DNA of 64,000 bases from Chromatiaceae bacterium (GTDB lineage: Bacteria > Pseudomonadota > Gammaproteobacteria > Chromatiales > Chromatiaceae), in contig JACKMX010000002.1 in NCBI GenBank assembly GCA_024235175.1, positions 496,001-560,000 of the forward strand, given 5' to 3'. Made by a program: the position numbers and the translations under genes. A model generated the notes under the pieces. It was given only the letters and a program-made list of their open reading frames with translations, was not told the origin of the DNA and made no database searches. Positions 16,405 through 24,786 of the stretch are shown one piece after another (position 1 is the stretch's first letter; each line of letters begins with the position of its first letter).

Positions 16405-18741
16405 ATGGCACTGAAAGAGACGCTCGAACCCAGAGAATCAAACTGCAGCTCGGCCCAGGAGTTTGCAGCGCTGGCGCGTGAGGCGTTAACCGACCCGATG
16501 GATAAGGAGTATGCCAGATACCTTCTGGAACAGGGTGAAACAGCTGCCCAGATGCCGCCGGACTATGTTGCCGTCGCTGAGTCTGCGCTCGGACTTGATG
16601 ATCCTGAATTTTCCATGGAGATTTACAGCCAGGCCGAGGAGATGTGTTTCGATGCAATGGAGTTCGCCGCTGTCGGACACAGCCTGGCGCTCAACACAGA
16701 ACAGACTGAAAAGGCCAAAGAGCTGCTTCAACGCGCTGCGGCTGAGGCCTCCAAGCCCGATGAGTACCTTGTCATCTCCGGCTATGCCAGAGAAGATCTG
16801 AAGGATGAGGCACTGGCGGCGGAACTCATGTCCAAGGTCGATGCCAATGCCAAGAGTCTGGCCGATTACAGCAAACTGGTGAAAAGCCTGATCGAGGCCG
16901 GCGATAGTGTAAGCGCCAGGAGTTTTTTCAAAAAAGCGGAGCGCTACCTGAGCGGCATTGCCGATTCGGTGGCTTACGCCGACCAGATCAAGCAGCTTTT
17001 CGGCGATCAGGAGTGGGCCAGGTCGATACTCGAAGAAACTGAAGGCAGCTGCCAGTTCCCCAAGGACTTTGCCCTGCTGGCAACCGGCTTTAAGAATATT
17101 CTGGACGATCAGGAGCAGGTTGTAAGCCTGATGGGACAGGCTGCCGACTACGCGATGACCGGTGAGGAGCAACTCGACCTGGGCAACGGCTACTGGGATC
17201 TGCTGCAGGAGAAGGGTGCGGCGCTGGCGGCTTTTGAGAAGGCGATTCCCGACCTGAACGATAAAACCACATTGCTCAGCCTGGGTTCGAAAATCGGCAG
17301 GGAGATCGGTGATTCCGATCTTGCAAAACGCATATTCGCCAAAGTGGAGCAGAAGAGTGCGGGAACCGCGGAGCTTCGCAAACTCGCGCAGACGGTACTC
17401 GACGCGATGAATGACCGCAGCTATGCGGCGGATATCTATCTGCGCGCCTCAGAGACCATGGATCAACCCAATGATCTGATCTCCCTGGCGGGCGATCTGG
17501 CCAAACAGTTGGGTGAAAAAGGCAAGGCCACTGAAGTCTATCGCAAAGCTTTTTCCAAACTGAGTGACTTCGGTCAGTACCTGAAGCTGCTGGAACAGGT
17601 GGAAAACAACACCGCAGACAAAGATTTCTGCCGCGATATCCTGGCACAGGCTGCCGAGAACGCATCGGGTACACCCGATCTGCTATCGGTGTGCGACCGC
17701 ATCATGGGTGTATTGGGGGATACCGGGATGTGCCGGCCTCTGCTGCAAGCCGCCGAAGCTCAGGTGACCAGTGTCGGCGAGATGAAAAATGTACTGCAGG
17801 CGGTTGAAAAACACTTTGCCGGGGATACGCAGTGGATCAACCTCGGACAGGAGAAACTGGCGTTACGTGAAGCAAACCAAGCCAAGTATGCTCTATTTCA
17901 AAAGCGGGAAATCAGCGCCGACAATTTCATCAAGTTGATGCAGTTGACCGATGATGTCATGGCCGAACTGGAGGATGTGCATTACGCCCGCAAGCTGCTC
18001 GGCAGCGCAGAAAAAATGATGCTGGAGCAGGGCTTCGATCTGAACCGCGCAAACAATCTGGTGAAGGCCATCGCAACACACCTCAAGGACACTGACTGGA
18101 GCCGGAAGCTGCTTTCATCGATGGCCGGGCAGTGTACCAGTTTTGGTTCGGTCCGCAGCGTGGTAGGTACCGCGGTCCGCTACCTGCCTGACCAGGGCCG
18201 AGAGTTGGCGGCAGGCTATTACCGTGACTGGGAAGCCAAACTGAATGCTGCAGACAACAGCAGCGGTTACGATTTTACCAAGCTGGCCGCCGCGGTTTAC
18301 CAGGACATGGCGGATAGACAGGAGGCCAGCCGACTGCTTGAAGCAGCCGGAAAGTCGGGCGGTGATCGTTTTTTCTGGATCCACATGGGAGACCTCGCGG
18401 GGCAAATCGGCGACAAGGATCGGGCCAGTGAATTCTTCAAAAGAGCGGTGGAAAGCTGTGCCAGTGTCCAGCAGGTGCAGCAGGTGATCAACAGGTTGCT
18501 CACCATCAGCAGCGATACCAACGCTATTCGCGATCTCTATACGAGCGCGCGCGAACGGTTTGATAACCCCCGCCAGCAGCTGACCTGGGCCGAAGGCATT
18601 CTGAGCCTGTTCAAGGACAGGGAAGGGGCAAAAGCGGCGTTCGACGGCATCGGCACAGAGATGAGTGGAGGCGACCGGGAAATCTTTGAGCTGAGCCGGC
18701 GCTCAAAGTTCGGCCACAGCCTGCGCGGCCACAAACACTGA
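16405..18741 (+). CDS. Large helical-repeat (TPR-like) protein of unknown function
   Basis: A 778-aa acidic, soluble protein without signal peptide or membrane segments. It is built of about 18-20 degenerate alpha-helical repeats of 33-40 residues. A recurring half-motif can be read through the whole chain: AKELLQRAAAEA, ARSFFKKAERYL, AKRIFAKVEQKS, ATEVYRKAFSKL, CRDILAQAAENA, ARKLLGSAEKMM, ASRLLEAAGKSG, ASEFFKRAVESC. I chose the ATG at 16405 because GGAGAG lies just upstream. It would be a cytoplasmic protein-protein scaffold; I do not recognise the family. It follows the cox cluster on the same strand but with a 143-bp gap and a possible terminator between, so co-transcription is uncertain. 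Confidence 0.8.
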   Translation: MALKETLEPRESNCSSAQEFAALAREALTDPMDKEYARYLLEQGETAAQMPPDYVAVAESALGLDDPEFSMEIYSQAEEMCFDAMEFAAVGHSLALNTEQTEKAKELLQRAAAEASKPDEYLVISGYAREDLKDEALAAELMSKVDANAKSLADYSKLVKSLIEAGDSVSARSFFKKAERYLSGIADSVAYADQIKQLFGDQEWARSILEETEGSCQFPKDFALLATGFKNILDDQEQVVSLMGQAADYAMTGEEQLDLGNGYWDLLQEKGAALAAFEKAIPDLNDKTTLLSLGSKIGREIGDSDLAKRIFAKVEQKSAGTAELRKLAQTVLDAMNDRSYAADIYLRASETMDQPNDLISLAGDLAKQLGEKGKATEVYRKAFSKLSDFGQYLKLLEQVENNTADKDFCRDILAQAAENASGTPDLLSVCDRIMGVLGDTGMCRPLLQAAEAQVTSVGEMKNVLQAVEKHFAGDTQWINLGQEKLALREANQAKYALFQKREISADNFIKLMQLTDDVMAELEDVHYARKLLGSAEKMMLEQGFDLNRANNLVKAIATHLKDTDWSRKLLSSMAGQCTSFGSVRSVVGTAVRYLPDQGRELAAGYYRDWEAKLNAADNSSGYDFTKLAAAVYQDMADRQEASRLLEAAGKSGGDRFFWIHMGDLAGQIGDKDRASEFFKRAVESCASVQQVQQVINRLLTISSDTNAIRDLYTSARERFDNPRQQLTWAEGILSLFKDREGAKAAFDGIGTEMSGGDREIFELSRRSKFGHSLRGHKH

Positions 18742-18764
18742 ACAGAGTGTCCTGTCCCACCCGG

Positions 18765-18935
18765 AAGGTGTCGTAAAAGGTTTTATCCCCTCTCTCTTCG
18801 AGAGGGTGTCGCAAAAGCCCCCCTCTCCCTCGTGAGGGAGAGGGGGGCAAGATATAAGGCCTTGATTCTAATCACCCTCATCCTAACCTTCTCCCTCGAA
18901 GGGAGAAGGGATAAATCCTTTTACGACACCTCTCG
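18765..18935. repeat. Composite hairpin repeat (GGTGTCGYAAAAG family)
   Basis: The gap between the repeat protein and the convergent peroxiredoxin gene is filled by nested inverted repeats. GGTGTCGTAAAAGG and a following TTTATCCC near 18767 have an inverted partner near 18909-18932. Inside lies a perfect palindrome with 15-bp arms at 18817-18831 and 18834-18848 (core CCCTCTCCCTC-GT-GAGGGAGAGGG). A related block (GGGTGTCGCAAAAG plus CCCTCTCCC) recurs at 24652-24702. This looks like a dispersed, REP-like element; it could also terminate both convergent genes. Confidence 0.75.
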
Positions 18936-18963
18936 CTCGAAGACTGGGCTTCAGCCGAAAAAC

Positions 18964-19611
18964 CTAAAGCGCGGCGAGCCTGGCGACTATCTCCTCAGGC
19001 TCCAGCCGCTTTGTATAATCAGCGTTGACGAAATCGTAGAGAACCACTCCATCCTGTTCCAGGATATAAGTTGCCGGCAGAGGCAACTTGAAGCTGTCAT
19101 CGCCATTGTATGCCGGAACATCGATGCCGATCTTCTGGTAGATTGCGCGCAGCGCCTCGGGCAGTTCGAACACCAGCCCCAGGGTTTCGGCAACTCTGTT
19201 GCCTTGGTCGCTCAGAATATCTATTTTTATCTGATGACGCTCTGCGGTCGTCAGCGCCCTGTCTGGCGTCTCCGGCGCCATGCCGATAAGGCGTGCGCCG
19301 GCCGCTTCAATTTCCGGCAACAGGTCATGCAGCGCCTTCATCTCCATATTGCAGTAAGGACACCAGCCTCCCCGGTAAATGTTCAGCACCACGCGTGATT
19401 CACAGAGGTAATCGGAGAGCCGGCGCAGCTGCCCATGCTGATCAGGCAGTTCAAAATCATGGATGGTATCCCCGCTTTTCAGGGTCCGTTTTTCAATCCC
19501 GCTGTTTATCAACTCCTCGGTGGCCTGGGCCATAGCTGCCAAAATCTCCGCCGAAACATTTTTTTTCTTCTGTTCATTGTAGCCATCGATAGCATCTTTC
19601 AAGGCTCCCAT
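18964..19611 (-). CDS. Peroxiredoxin-like (AhpC/TSA family) protein
   Basis: A 215-aa thioredoxin-fold antioxidant protein of the PRX-like group. The core has NIYRGGWCPYCNMEMKAL with C84xxC87 as the redox centre, preceded by the DFELPDQHGQLRRLSDYL entry strand. The N-terminal extension (1-45, charged helix) is usual for this subgroup. I start at the ATG at 19611 because AAGGAGG lies 8 nt before it; the frame is open 17 codons further but without such a site. It is transcribed away from a TetR gene, with a palindrome between them, so control by that regulator is likely. It probably reduces peroxides or acts as a thiol oxidoreductase. Confidence 0.85.
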   Translation of the reverse strand: MGALKDAIDGYNEQKKKNVSAEILAAMAQATEELINSGIEKRTLKSGDTIHDFELPDQHGQLRRLSDYLCESRVVLNIYRGGWCPYCNMEMKALHDLLPEIEAAGARLIGMAPETPDRALTTAERHQIKIDILSDQGNRVAETLGLVFELPEALRAIYQKIGIDVPAYNGDDSFKLPLPATYILEQDGVVLYDFVNADYTKRLEPEEIVARLAAL

Positions 19612-19684
19612 CTTGGATGCCTCCTTAATTATTGATTGATAGTTCAATAATGATGCACGCAACCGTACAGCTGATCAACAAGTA

Positions 19685-19704
19685 TTTTGAATATGCATTC
19701 AAAA
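19685..19704. promoter_or_regulatory. Candidate TetR-type operator between prx-like gene and regulator
   Basis: A perfect palindrome with 8-bp arms TTTTGAAT and ATTCAAAA around ATGC lies in the 109-bp divergent intergenic region, 16 bp before the regulator ATG. Size and place fit autoregulation plus control of the peroxiredoxin-like gene by the TetR protein; this is inference. Confidence 0.5.
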
Positions 19705-19720
19705 ACGCTAGACTCGGCGT

Positions 19721-20302
19721 ATGGCGAGACCTATTGAATTTGAGCGTGACCAGGTTCTGGAAAAGGCTATGCTGGCCTTCTGGGATCAGGGTTATTGCGC
19801 GACCAGCATGACTCAGCTGGTCAAGGCCACAAAACTCAATCCAGGCAGTATCTATGCCGCATTTAAATCCAAAGAGGAGCTGTTTCTGGCTACTCTGGAC
19901 CATTATGGCGAGGCAAGTGCCGAAAAAATCAGCCTGGCACTCAAGGCGTCGGACTCACCGCTGCAGGGAATTCGTAACTATTTCCGCCAGCTGGCAACAA
20001 CAACTACAAACCCGAAGGCACAACAAAGCTGTCTTCTGGTTAACACGATTCTCGAACTGGCGCACCGGAATACAAAAGTCCGGCAACGGGTCAATGCCCA
20101 TTTTGAGGTCATCGAGTCCTGCTTCAGGAGTGCGCTGCAGGCCGCGCACGACTCTGGTGAACTCTCAGCCGATAAAGATCCCACGGAAGTTGCCACCTTC
20201 CTGATCTCCAGCATATGGGGGCTGCGAGTTCTCGCGGGAACCGGACCTGCGCCGGCACGCGCCGAGGCAGTGGTCTCCCAGATACTGAAGCTGCTGGATT
20301 AG
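19721..20302 (+). CDS. TetR/AcrR-family transcriptional repressor
   Basis: A 193-aa regulator with an N-terminal three-helix DNA-binding domain (DQVLEKAMLAFWDQGYCATS, then MTQLVKATKLNPGSIYAAFKSKEELF with the recognition helix) and an all-helical C-terminal ligand domain (about 70-190) containing one central Cys (QQSCLLVNTILELA). The N-terminal pattern resembles TetR members that sense reactive electrophiles or oxidants. That would suit the divergent peroxiredoxin-like gene, but the inducer is unknown. Confidence 0.92.
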   Translation: MARPIEFERDQVLEKAMLAFWDQGYCATSMTQLVKATKLNPGSIYAAFKSKEELFLATLDHYGEASAEKISLALKASDSPLQGIRNYFRQLATTTTNPKAQQSCLLVNTILELAHRNTKVRQRVNAHFEVIESCFRSALQAAHDSGELSADKDPTEVATFLISSIWGLRVLAGTGPAPARAEAVVSQILKLLD

Positions 20303-20698
20303 TTCATCGATATTCCCAAATTTGGCTTTTTTCCGTAGACGCCACTACTCCGATCGCAACCAGACACTAGGGCGAAACTCCTAAAGGAGGTTCCGCCAAT
20401 AGACGGGTTTGCTGCCGGGGTGGACGCCGTTTTGCCGCAGTTTGAGAAGGTTGCTGATGGCGGATCCCCTGTTGGAGCCACCCTATTCGGGCTGGGCCAG
20501 CTAAATCTGTTGGGAATTGTACCCTGTAGAGCCCGATATTCCGGGCTGTTCACGCAGGATTCTGCTTCAAACGAAGCTTGAGTGTCGCTGAAAATACCAA
20601 ACAAAATGCAATAATTTAACGCATATATATTTTAATGCATTTTTTTATTGCATTTTTATTTTTCTTCACTAGACTGTCTGGCATCAGGAGTGACCACC
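20303..20698. other. Intergenic region between tetR and rpiR-like genes
   Basis: About 400 bp without a convincing gene. A 101-codon open frame on the minus strand (20299-20604) is serine/proline-rich, lacks any recognisable domain and a clear ribosome-binding site, and overlaps the tetR stop. A short inverted repeat (AACTCCT-AA-AGGAGGTT) sits near 20376-20393. The last 100 bp is AT-rich (repeated TTTTTATTGCATTTTTA) and should contain the rpiR promoter. Confidence 0.4.
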
Positions 20699-21610
20699 AT
20701 GACCAGACAGACCCAGGAATCAATGCCGCCCGGCAGTTTATCCGAACTCAAAGCCCTGCTGGCCGAGATCACCGGCGGGAGATCAGAGCTAAGGCTAGGG
20801 GGACGTGCGCTGCGGACGCTCGCTGCAATGGTGGCGGATCCACACCACACCGCTGTGCTGTCCATCGGAAAACTCGCAGAGAGCCACGGCGTGAACGCCT
20901 CCACGCTGACCCGGATGTCCCAACGGCTCGGTTATGACCGGTTCACGGCCCTGCAGCAGATTTTCCGGCGCCATGTCTCGGAACGGGGCGGCTTCTACAG
21001 CCAACGGGCGGGTAGACTGACCGAAAGCTCCAGACAGGATCCTGCAATGGAGCTGATCAACCGCATCGCCAAAGAAGAGCTGGGCAACATTTCGGCCATG
21101 ACCGAAGATCTGGAGACGTCAGCCGTAGAGGCCGCCGCAGGTATCATCGCCGACGTGCCGCGGGTATCCATCTACGGTGCTCGCCAGTCTGCATCGGTTG
21201 CAGGCTTCATGGCCTATGCGTTGGGCATGCTGCGCAACAATACCGCGCTGCTCGATGGCCAGCAGCAGGGCGTTGCCCACGGACTGGCACAGTTGGAGGA
21301 GGGGGACGCCTTGGTATTGATCGGTTCTTCGCCTTACACACGGGCAACGGTGGCCGCCTCCCGCGTGGCAGCCGATCGGGGCATCCAGGTTATCGCACTT
21401 ACCGATTCTCTTGCCTCGCCTCTGGCAGCGACTGCTACCCATGTCTTCGTCACCCCGACAGCCGGCTCCTTTTTCAGTAACTGCATGGCCTCCTCTGCAG
21501 TTCTGGTCGAGATTCTGCTCTCCGCAGTCGCAAAGCGGCTGGAGCAGCGGGCAGTGGCTGCCCTCAACCGCCACGAGGCCCTGATCGAGGCGCTCGATAT
21601 ACAGATATGA
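20699..21610 (+). CDS. MurR/RpiR-family transcriptional regulator
   Basis: A 303-aa regulator with an N-terminal helix-turn-helix of the RpiR type (AVLSIGKLAESHGVNASTLT, then RMSQRLGYDRFTALQQIFRR) and a C-terminal SIS domain (about 120-260; YGARQSASVAGFMAYALGML, LVLIGSSPYTRATVAASRVA). SIS domains in this family bind phosphosugars. I start at the ATG at 20699, after CAGGAG; the frame is open for 17 codons more. It heads a same-strand run of crotonase, NDP-forming acyl-CoA synthetase and a second crotonase, so it is the probable regulator of that acyl-CoA module, which is an unusual target for an RpiR protein. Confidence 0.9.
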   Translation: MTRQTQESMPPGSLSELKALLAEITGGRSELRLGGRALRTLAAMVADPHHTAVLSIGKLAESHGVNASTLTRMSQRLGYDRFTALQQIFRRHVSERGGFYSQRAGRLTESSRQDPAMELINRIAKEELGNISAMTEDLETSAVEAAAGIIADVPRVSIYGARQSASVAGFMAYALGMLRNNTALLDGQQQGVAHGLAQLEEGDALVLIGSSPYTRATVAASRVAADRGIQVIALTDSLASPLAATATHVFVTPTAGSFFSNCMASSAVLVEILLSAVAKRLEQRAVAALNRHEALIEALDIQI

Positions 21611-21658
21611 GTGAGTGCCTGCGCACTTTTTTCCTCTTTGCCAATTACGGAGAGACCC

Positions 21659-22444
21659 ATGAACTTCGAAACCATCATCTACAAAAAATCAGGCGGTGTT
21701 GCCGAGATCCGCTTCAACCGTCCGCACCGCATGAATGCCGTGGTAAAGGCTTTTTACGATGAGTTACAGACAGCGTTGAACGATGCGGAGCAGGATATCT
21801 CCGTGCGCGCCGTGATCATGACCGGTGAAGGCCGTGCCTTCTGTGTCGGTGCCGACATGAAAGAACACGGCAGCGGCAGCCGTACGCCGTTTCAGCGGCG
21901 GCAGTATCTACGTGGGGAGCAGGAGGTCTGCCGGCGCATCTTCTCGCTGCCCAAACCCGTGATCGCGGCGGTAAACGGCTATGCCCTGGGTGCAGGCGCG
22001 GAACTGGCAATCGCATCGGATTTTATTCTGATGGCGGATACCGCTCAGATCGGGCTGCCGGAAATCAGTATAGGTACGTTCCTTGGCGGTGGCGTCACCC
22101 ATCTGCTGCCCCAACTGGTCGGCCTGGTGAAGGCCCGCGAACTGGTGTTCCTGGGCGACCGCATCGACGGTACTCAGGCCCATGCCATCGGCCTGGCCAC
22201 CCGTGTGTTTCCCGCAGCATCCTTCATGGAGGACGTATACACCTTTGCTGCCCGTCTCGCCGAGAAGGCCCCCTTTTCGATGGCACTGGCAAAAGAGCAG
22301 CTTAACCAGGGCATAGTGCGCGGCATGGACGCCGCCTTGGTCGCCGAACTCGAAGGCATGACCTTCTGCACCACGACCAAAGACTGGCAGGAGGGCGTGG
22401 ACGCATTTGCCGAGAAACGCAAGCCGGTTTTCACGGGAAGCTAG
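21659..22444 (+). CDS. Enoyl-CoA hydratase/isomerase (crotonase) family protein
   Basis: A 261-aa crotonase-fold enzyme acting on acyl-CoA thioesters in the cytoplasm. It has the oxyanion-hole segments (GEGRAFCVGADMKE and NGYALGAGAELAIASD). Both residues aligned with the catalytic pair of mitochondrial enoyl-CoA hydratase are glutamate: the Glu in GAELAIASD and the Glu in GLPEISIG. Water addition to a trans-2-enoyl-CoA is therefore feasible. I chose the ATG at 21659 with GGAGAG 5 nt upstream. It is followed after 52 bp by the acyl-CoA synthetase gene; the true substrate cannot be read from sequence. Confidence 0.92.
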   Translation: MNFETIIYKKSGGVAEIRFNRPHRMNAVVKAFYDELQTALNDAEQDISVRAVIMTGEGRAFCVGADMKEHGSGSRTPFQRRQYLRGEQEVCRRIFSLPKPVIAAVNGYALGAGAELAIASDFILMADTAQIGLPEISIGTFLGGGVTHLLPQLVGLVKARELVFLGDRIDGTQAHAIGLATRVFPAASFMEDVYTFAARLAEKAPFSMALAKEQLNQGIVRGMDAALVAELEGMTFCTTTKDWQEGVDAFAEKRKPVFTGS

Positions 22445-22496
22445 AACCCTTGTCCTCATTTAACACCGCACCCGGAACAATTTATCAGGAGTAAAC

Positions 22497-24629
22497 ATGG
22501 CCCAATCTCTCGGTTTTCTGAATCCCAACTCGGTCGCCATCGTCGGCGCCTCCAAGGACCCCACCAAGCGCGGCTTTCGCGCGATACAGACGCTGCTCAA
22601 GGAGAAGTTCGCCGGTGCGATCTTTCCGATCAATCCAAAAGAGACCGAAATTCTCGGCCTCCCCTGCCACCCGGACCTCGATTCGGTGCCGCATGAGATC
22701 GACCTGGCGCTGATCTGCACCCCCGCCCGCACCCTGCCCGCCATGGTAAAAGCCTGTGGAGAGAAGGGCGTCAAGGGTGCGGTTGTGCTCGCGGGCGGCT
22801 TCAGCGAGGCGTGTGACGAAGGCGCCAGGCTGGAACAGGAGATGATCTCAACGGCGCACCAGTTTGGCGTACGCCTGGTCGGACCCAACACCTCCGGTAT
22901 GTTCAATACGCACAAAGCCTGCAACCTGGTTGGATTCTCTGATCTGGAACCAGGCAGTATCGGCATCCTATCCCAGTCCGGAAATATGGCACTCTCGCTG
23001 GTCACTGAGGGCCAGATCAACGGCCATATGGGATTCAGCACCTATGTAGGCGTGGGCAACGAGGCCGATCTGCAGTTCCATGAATACCTCGATTATTTTG
23101 GCGATGACGAAAAGACCAAGGTAGTTATCGCCTATGTCGAGGGTCTGAAGAATGGCCATGCTTTTCTGGAGTCCGCACGCCGTGTATGTCGAATCAAGCC
23201 GGTCGTGTTGTATAAATCGGGCAGAACCGAGATAGGACAGAGCGCCGCAAAATCGCACACAGGTGCACTTGCCGGAAGCTACGGAGTAGCCAGAGGAGCC
23301 TTGCAGCAGGCTGGTGTCACCGTAGTCAGCCAGTCCGACCAGATCCTCTCCGTGGCCGAGGCACTGGCGCTGCTGCCCGCCCCGCCTTCCAAGCGCATAG
23401 CGATTCTGGCCGATGGTGGAGGCCATGCCACCATTGCTGCCGATGCATTGACTGAGTTGGGCATGTCCCTGCCTCGGCTGACCCAACAGACTCGTGAACG
23501 GTTGTCGGCCATTCTGCCGCCCGCCGCCGCGCTGGCCAACCCGGTCGATGTTGCCGGTGGCACCGACTCAAACCCTGAGGTGTTTGCCGATTGCGCCGAG
23601 GCGATACTGAGTGATCCCAATGTCGATGCATTGCTGATCGTAGGGCTGTTCGGTGGCTATGCCATCCGCTTTTCCGAAACCCTTGGGCCGATTGAAACCC
23701 ATACCGCATCCCGACTCGGCGGCATGGTCGAGCGGTTTGGCAAACCGATTATCCTGCAGAGCCTCTATGCGCCCATGCGTACAGAGTCCCTGGTGACTCT
23801 GCGCGCAGCCGGTGTTCCGGTGCATGAATCGGTCGAAAGGGCCGTGCACTGCCTGGTATCACTGGCGGAATATGGCGCCGCCAGAAGACGCATCGCAGCT
23901 GAAAAGCCTGGTGACAAGGCCGCAGCAAGCGCTGCGGCAACGAGTATCGTGGAGACCGCGCGCAGCGAGGGACGCAGCAGCCTGCTCGAACACGAGGCGC
24001 AGGCGCTGTTGAAAGCCTACAATATTGCTGTGCCGCAAAGCGTGCTGGCATGTTCACCCGAAGATCTGGCACAGGCAAGTGAACAACTGGGTGAGGTCCC
24101 TCTGGCTATGAAGGTGGTCTCCCGGGACATCCTTCACAAATCCGACGCTGGTGCAGTCAAATTAAATGTCGTTGGCGAAACGGAGATGAAGCAAGCCTAT
24201 TCCACCATCATCGAGAACTCGCTTGCCTACCGTGCCAACGCCGACATCAAAGGTGTACTGATCTCGCCCATGGCCCGCAGAGGCGGTGTGGAGATTATTA
24301 TCGGCGTCACCCGCGATCCTCAATTCGGACCGATCATGATGTTCGGCTTGGGCGGAATTTTTGTTGAGGTGCTTAAGGATGTGGTGTTCCGCTCCCTGCC
24401 ATTGACCCCCTCAGATGCGGAAGAGATGCTTGGGGAGATCAAGGCCAAAGCCATTCTCGGCGGTGTACGGGGCGCGCCCCCGGTGGACAGGAAGGCGATT
24501 ATCGACCTGATGCTGCGCATCTCGGCTGTCTGCCTGGCACATCCGGAAATCGTCGAGCTGGATCTGAATCCGATACTCGCCTTTTCAGATGGCTATACGT
24601 TGGTGGACGCGAGAATGATTCTGGGCTGA
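22497..24629 (+). CDS. NDP-forming acyl-CoA synthetase (acetyl-CoA synthetase, ADP-forming type), fused alpha-beta
   Basis: A 710-aa enzyme that interconverts an acyl-CoA plus ADP/Pi with free acid plus ATP. The order is CoA-binding Rossmann domain (SVAIVGASKDPTKRGFRAIQ, 12-31), ligase-CoA/flavodoxin-like domains (GILSQSGNMALS; KSHTGALAGSY with H254, the expected phosphohistidine), and a C-terminal ATP-grasp domain (about 490-710; AMKVVSRDILHKSDAGAVKL, then ELDLNPILAF). Fusion of alpha and beta parts is the common bacterial form. Flanking crotonases point to activation or release of an acid processed by beta-oxidation-like steps. Aromatic or short-chain substrates are both possible. Confidence 0.9.
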   Translation: MAQSLGFLNPNSVAIVGASKDPTKRGFRAIQTLLKEKFAGAIFPINPKETEILGLPCHPDLDSVPHEIDLALICTPARTLPAMVKACGEKGVKGAVVLAGGFSEACDEGARLEQEMISTAHQFGVRLVGPNTSGMFNTHKACNLVGFSDLEPGSIGILSQSGNMALSLVTEGQINGHMGFSTYVGVGNEADLQFHEYLDYFGDDEKTKVVIAYVEGLKNGHAFLESARRVCRIKPVVLYKSGRTEIGQSAAKSHTGALAGSYGVARGALQQAGVTVVSQSDQILSVAEALALLPAPPSKRIAILADGGGHATIAADALTELGMSLPRLTQQTRERLSAILPPAAALANPVDVAGGTDSNPEVFADCAEAILSDPNVDALLIVGLFGGYAIRFSETLGPIETHTASRLGGMVERFGKPIILQSLYAPMRTESLVTLRAAGVPVHESVERAVHCLVSLAEYGAARRRIAAEKPGDKAAASAAATSIVETARSEGRSSLLEHEAQALLKAYNIAVPQSVLACSPEDLAQASEQLGEVPLAMKVVSRDILHKSDAGAVKLNVVGETEMKQAYSTIIENSLAYRANADIKGVLISPMARRGGVEIIIGVTRDPQFGPIMMFGLGGIFVEVLKDVVFRSLPLTPSDAEEMLGEIKAKAILGGVRGAPPVDRKAIIDLMLRISAVCLAHPEIVELDLNPILAFSDGYTLVDARMILG

Positions 24630-24639
24630 CCTTTCATCG

Positions 24640-24702
24640 CCTCTCCCATGAGGAGGGTGTCGCAAAAGTTCCCTCTCCCCCAACGGGGGCGAGGGGGTAG
24701 AC
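24640..24702. repeat. Second copy of the GGTGTCGYAAAAG hairpin repeat
   Basis: GAGGAGGGTGTCGCAAAAG is followed by CCCTCTCCCCCAACGGGGGC and a GAGGGGG tail, an imperfect hairpin related to the element at 18765-18935. It lies between the acyl-CoA synthetase and the second crotonase, so it may weaken read-through between them. Confidence 0.65.
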
Positions 24703-24786
24703 TGTTCGAAATATTAATAGCCGGCGGATTTACGGATTCCCGGTGGATAAATACAAACCAGACCTAAACACCAGGAATAAACGCCA

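Noticed and set aside
20299..20604. 101-codon minus-strand frame between tetR and rpiR
   Set aside because: No ribosome-binding site or domain, overlaps the tetR stop; could be a remnant but cannot be supported.
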